This document shows, piece by piece, positions 20,411 to 22,956 of a DNA stretch of 22,956 bases. Below the pieces are notes generated by a model that worked only from the letters and a program-made list of their open reading frames with translations, was not told the origin of the DNA and searched no databases. This DNA is from Lachnospiraceae bacterium. GTDB lineage: Bacteria; Bacillota; Clostridia; Lachnospirales; Lachnospiraceae. Every line of letters starts with the position of its first letter. Within the stretch, counting starts at the first letter, position 1. Made by a program: the position numbers and the translations under genes. The stretch lies in contig CABJAM010000022.1 in the NCBI GenBank assembly GCA_902363555.1, positions 1-22,956 on the forward strand, given 5' to 3'.

Positions 20411-21423
20411 GACAGCACCTCTTTGACAAAATAGATCCCCACGCTGTTGAAGAGCATCTCCACATCGTCCATTTCCTTCTGAGTGACAATAACGGTGTAA
20501 ACTACTTTTACTGTGTCTGGTTGAAGGAAGGGCAGTTCCGCATCAACATCGGCACCAAATGGCTGAAAATCCTCTGTATCACCATCAAGCCCTGTAAGCG
20601 CATCCAATGGCTCAACCAATAGCTCCGGTTCCGCATCTGCTTTAGGTGCTGCCTTGGCCATCTCCTGTTCCATCCTGCGTCTTTCCGCCTCGCGGATCCG
20701 TTCCTCCTCTGCGATCCTCCGGCGCTCCTCATCACGGATACGCTGTTCTTCCTCCCGGCACCTGCGTTCTTCATCTTCGCGCTGACGCCGCTGCTCCCGC
20801 AGGAGTATTTCCGCCCTCTGCTTTTCGTAAGCATTGATATGATTTATAGCGTCAGCCATGCTCAATGTCCGTTTGAATATCCGTAGGGCTTCATCCACAG
20901 CTTCGGAGTTCATAGCCAGGATCGTTTCAATAGCATTTCCGGTGCTCTGGATAACGCCCACAATCTCATCCTTGACAGATTTCATGGATGTTGTGGCATT
21001 CTCCCATTTTGGATTGTATATCTTTTCAAGAGGCAGAAATTCCGCCAGATCACCGATACTTTCCTCATATAACTTTCGGATTTTCTCCTGTTTTTCCCGT
21101 CTTCTGGCATCGTCAAAAGCTTTGACTTGCTGACTGATCAAGTCAATCGGCTCATCAATCAGAGCCATAACTTCCTTGGCTTTAGACTCAAAATCATCAT
21201 ACGGCCGCATAAAAGCCTTTTTGACAGCCTTCCGGCGGTCGTCAATCTCTTTTTTCGTCGCCCGCAGGGATGCCACCGTGGCTTTGGCGATGTTCTTGCT
21301 GTCCTCTGTAAAGACGGCATTTTTATAAGCAGCCATCTCATCAGCAACCCGTTGCTTAATCTCCTCATAATTAAAATCAATGACGCCGTCCTGCTGGCGG
21401 ATCATTACCTGTAATTCATTCAT
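20407..21423 (-). CDS. DUF1351 coiled-coil protein
   Basis: A 338-residue protein of the DUF1351 type: an N-terminal VIDFNYEEIKQRV region, the helix KEIDDRRKAVKKAFMRPYDDFE, then a very long charged coiled coil (about residues 200-262, many RR/EE repeats with EERRCREEEQRIRDEERR) and a beta-like C-terminus with VVYTVIVTQKEMDDVEM. DUF1351 genes sit beside ERF/RecT and SSB in Firmicutes phages and are thought to aid recombination, although no activity is proven. The stop overlaps the next start by four bases, and GGGAGG precedes the ATG. Confidence 0.8.
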   Translation of the reverse strand: MNELQVMIRQQDGVIDFNYEEIKQRVADEMAAYKNAVFTEDSKNIAKATVASLRATKKEIDDRRKAVKKAFMRPYDDFESKAKEVMALIDEPIDLISQQVKAFDDARRREKQEKIRKLYEESIGDLAEFLPLEKIYNPKWENATTSMKSVKDEIVGVIQSTGNAIETILAMNSEAVDEALRIFKRTLSMADAINHINAYEKQRAEILLREQRRQREDEERRCREEEQRIRDEERRRIAEEERIREAERRRMEQEMAKAAPKADAEPELLVEPLDALTGLDGDTEDFQPFGADVDAELPFLQPDTVKVVYTVIVTQKEMDDVEMLFNSVGIYFVKEVLS

Positions 21424-21611
21424 GATTTTTTTCCTCCCTGTCGATTACCGATAGTTACAAATGTCCGGACCGCCCCGTTCTTATCCTTCGTACGATACTG
21501 ACGGTCCACAGTGTACTCGGCTTTTACGAGTAGCCGGCACAGATCCAGCTGCTCATCGATGGTCAATTTCGTCGCATCGATCTTTATTTCATTTTCTACA
21601 ATAAAAGTCAT
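21420..21611 (-). CDS. Small hypothetical phage protein
   Basis: A 63-residue protein that overlaps the DUF1351 gene by four bases (ATGA) and follows GGGAGG. An acidic N-terminal half (MTFIVENEIKIDATKLTIDE) leads to a basic C-terminus (TIGNRQGGKKS). No family is recognised, but tight packing and the ribosome binding site support a real gene. Confidence 0.6.
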   Translation of the reverse strand: MTFIVENEIKIDATKLTIDEQLDLCRLLVKAEYTVDRQYRTKDKNGAVRTFVTIGNRQGGKKS

Positions 21612-21656
21612 TTACAAAACCTCCCAGATTGCCTATAATAAGGCTGTGAATATTTT

Positions 21657-21863
21657 TTAATGTCCATCATGGACCGCCTTGGATGCGCCAACATCCGGGG
21701 CGTTTTTCATTTTCCTGTTCCAGCACACACTGCAACTGCTACGCACTTCTTCCGGACAGTCATCTGATTCCGGCTCATACCCGTAATCGGCTGGGCATTT
21801 CCCTATGGTGCCAAACATGACATATTCAGGATGGTCATGTAACAATTTCTCCTTATATGTCAT
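21657..21863 (-). CDS. Small cysteine-containing phage protein
   Basis: A 68-residue protein beginning MTYKEKLLHDHPEYVMFGTI with cysteines in GKCPADY, DDCPEE and SSCSVCWNRKM. This form is common in early regions of Firmicutes phages and probably binds zinc. The ATG at 21863, seven bases after GAGGG, is chosen over a longer frame to 21965 that runs through the neighbouring gene. It overlaps the upstream gene by four bases. Confidence 0.7.
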   Translation of the reverse strand: MTYKEKLLHDHPEYVMFGTIGKCPADYGYEPESDDCPEEVRSSCSVCWNRKMKNAPDVGASKAVHDGH

Positions 21864-22054
21864 ATCCTCGCCCTCGTTTCCCAAAATTCCAACATTGCGG
21901 TTTCGCCTACACGGTTTAACTCGCGCGATCTGACATCTATACAGGCATTGACAAATGTATCCCATCCATTTCCGTTCATGTGTACGATACAGATGGATAT
22001 CGGCAGATTGTCATCAAATGCACTCAGCTTTTCCTTCAAGTCTTTAACAGTCAT
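21860..22054 (-). CDS. Small hypothetical phage protein
   Basis: A 64-residue protein starting MTVKDLKEKLSAFDDNLPIS, with a beta-rich second half (MLEFWETRARI). The ATG at 22054 follows AAAGGAG at seven bases; an earlier frame to 22108 lacks one. The opening resembles phage proteins of the type VKDLIEKLSKFDDN..V, function unknown. Confidence 0.65.
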   Translation of the reverse strand: MTVKDLKEKLSAFDDNLPISICIVHMNGNGWDTFVNACIDVRSRELNRVGETAMLEFWETRARI

Positions 22055-22067
22055 TGTCTCGCTCCTT

Positions 22068-22247
22068 TCATTTTGGGATACCCAACTGCTGCAATATCTT
22101 ATAAGCATATGTCACCTTGCCCAGCAGCTCCTGGTCGCACCGCTCAATAGCGACCTTCCGGACACCTCGCAACTCATCCAAAACCATCTTAATTTTGATC
22201 GGGTCGACTACCGGGCCACACTCCATAATATCCTCTGGCATTATCAT
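22068..22247 (-). CDS. Small helical phage protein
   Basis: A 59-residue protein: acidic N-terminus (MIMPEDIMECGPVVDPIKIK) then helix MVLDELRGVRKVAIERCDQEL and a second helix TYAYKILQQLGI. The ATG at 22247 follows GGAGGTG. No family is recognised. Confidence 0.6.
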   Translation of the reverse strand: MIMPEDIMECGPVVDPIKIKMVLDELRGVRKVAIERCDQELLGKVTYAYKILQQLGIPK

Positions 22248-22249
22248 GT

Positions 22250-22462
22250 CTACACCTCCCTCCATCCTAATCTCGCTGCCAACTGGTCCAAGTCCTCCTG
22301 GGCCTGCGCCGCCGTTTCCCTGACCGGTACGTCTGCCGCGCAAAACCTGCGTGGGTGCTGCCAGCCATCCTTGACTACTGCGGTACACCAGCCGTTGGCA
22401 TTGACCACGTTAGATACGTAGGCCGTCATGCCGGTGGCGGTTATGTATTTCTTTCTTTGCAC
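22250..22462 (-). CDS. Small hypothetical phage protein
   Basis: A 70-residue basic protein starting at GTG behind GGAGGTG: MQRKKYITATGMTAYVSNVV, then a WQHPRRFCA patch and a helical AQAQEDLDQLAARLGW end. It is packed two bases from the next gene. No family is recognised. Confidence 0.55.
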   Translation of the reverse strand: MQRKKYITATGMTAYVSNVVNANGWCTAVVKDGWQHPRRFCAADVPVRETAAQAQEDLDQLAARLGWREV

Positions 22463-22498
22463 GGTTACACCTCCATTTCCACATCAAATAATATTTCA

Positions 22499-22633
22499 TC
22501 AGCCACACCGCATACCAATCCCCATGACCATCAGCAGCCCCGCCGTACCAATCCGGCACATGGCGCCAAGTATCCACGCCGGCCAGGCGGCTATGTATGT
22601 TGCGGTCAGCAGTGTGAGGGTGATGCGCTTCAT
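22499..22633 (-). CDS. Small membrane protein
   Basis: A 44-residue hydrophobic protein (MKRITLTLLTATYIAAWPAW ... AGLLMVMGIGMRCG) with one or two membrane-spanning segments separated by MCRIGT. Its ATG overlaps the stop of the DNA-binding gene as ATGA, so it is likely translationally coupled. No holin-like neighbour is present, and the early location argues against lysis. Function unknown. Confidence 0.55.
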   Translation of the reverse strand: MKRITLTLLTATYIAAWPAWILGAMCRIGTAGLLMVMGIGMRCG

Positions 22634-22956
22634 AGCAGCACCTCAGCACCAGTTTCTTGCTGGAATCGCACAGGGGATATGTAATAGCTCCATTCTTTTC
22701 CCATATAAACTGCATATCCCCAGGGGAATCTGCCATCCTGCAAACCATTTTGGACAAATGGCACTGATTTCCCCAACAGGTCCGCTGCAACATCAACTTT
22801 AAGATTCCGCTTTCTGCGATCCAGCTTTGCAATTGGCAATCGCTGGTTAAAATAATCTGATTCCAGCCCCAAGGCTTCTGCAATCTCTAACTGTTTTTGT
22901 GGACTGGGTACGTGTTGACCAGAGATATACTGGCTCATGGATGATTTGCCAATGCC
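22630..22956 (-). CDS. HTH DNA-binding regulator, 5' end outside window
   Basis: The frame is open at the window edge, giving 108 visible residues. The first ones (GIGKSSMSQYISGQHVPSP) are the recognition helix and turn of an XRE/Cro-type HTH, followed by LEIAEALGLESDYF. The second half (KVDVAADLLGKSVPFVQNGL, then GYAVYM, YYISPVRFQQETG) looks like an excisionase/MerR-type winged helix. Such two-domain proteins are early regulators in Firmicutes phages. The real start lies right of 22956. Confidence 0.75.
   Translation of the reverse strand, partial: GIGKSSMSQYISGQHVPSPQKQLEIAEALGLESDYFNQRLPIAKLDRRKRNLKVDVAADLLGKSVPFVQNGLQDGRFPWGYAVYMGKEWSYYISPVRFQQETGAEVLL

Noticed and set aside
21662..21674. 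Near-perfect palindrome GTCCATCATGGAC
   Set aside because: It falls within the last codons of the 68-residue gene and is short; no T-run or partner sites follow, so I do not call it an operator or terminator.
22410..22883. Minus-strand frame of 157 residues
   Set aside because: It runs out of frame through the HTH regulator, the small membrane protein and the 70-residue gene, each of which has better start signals.
1..22956. tRNA, rRNA, CRISPR array or insertion sequence
   Set aside because: No cloverleaf-like arms, regular spaced repeats, transposase motifs or terminal inverted repeats were seen on either strand.

Overview
This window is a stretch of a tailed double-stranded DNA phage (siphovirus) genome or prophage of a Firmicutes host. 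Small-gene content, strong AGGAGG-type ribosome binding sites and moderate GC suggest a Clostridia/Lachnospiraceae gut bacterium; the host is inferred. Every protein gene I support is on the minus strand, so the genome reads from the right edge to the left. There are no tRNA, rRNA or CRISPR loci and no protein-coding gap above about 235 bases. The head genes follow the order known from the Listeria A118/PSA type: small and large terminase, portal, minor capsid protein, GP20-type scaffold, major capsid protein, four connector/completion genes, major tail protein, tail assembly chaperone and Gp15.

Read in the direction of transcription: (1) 22956-20407 is an early region with a cut-off DNA-binding regulator, seven very small genes and a DUF1351 coiled-coil gene. 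(2) 20410-16162 is the recombination/replication module: a ribbon-helix-helix-like protein, an ERF-type annealing protein, SSB, an ERCC4-type nuclease, a CHC2 zinc-finger primase fragment and a DUF927 ATPase. It is followed by an AT-rich, repeat-studded gap (15930-16161) that looks like a replication origin. (3) 15929-11722 is an accessory/regulatory run of mostly tiny, cysteine-rich (zinc-ribbon) proteins, with a sigma-like factor, a DUF551 protein and a small C5-cytosine-methyltransferase-like protein. (4) 11721-9341 is the most unusual part. It holds a tyrosine recombinase whose leader can form two competing hairpins, a plus-strand promoter with two terminator-like hairpins, an ArpU/RinA-like HTH protein, a short stretch that may encode a small RNA carrying an anti-Shine-Dalgarno-like sequence, a cluster of DnaA-box-like 9-mers, and a membrane-protein gene with its own promoter and terminator (a moron). 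(5) 9302-1 is the packaging and structural module.

The parts fit a temperate phage life cycle. Early regulators switch on the ERF/SSB/helicase module, the sigma-like and ArpU-like proteins probably activate late transcription, and the terminase, capsid and tail genes follow. Best leads for new biology are the toxin-like C-terminal domain fused to the minor capsid protein, the regulatory island at 9.9-11.7 kb, the structured capsid-operon leader at 4357-4575 and the candidate origin near 16 kb. All family names come from reading the translated sequence; no searches were run.
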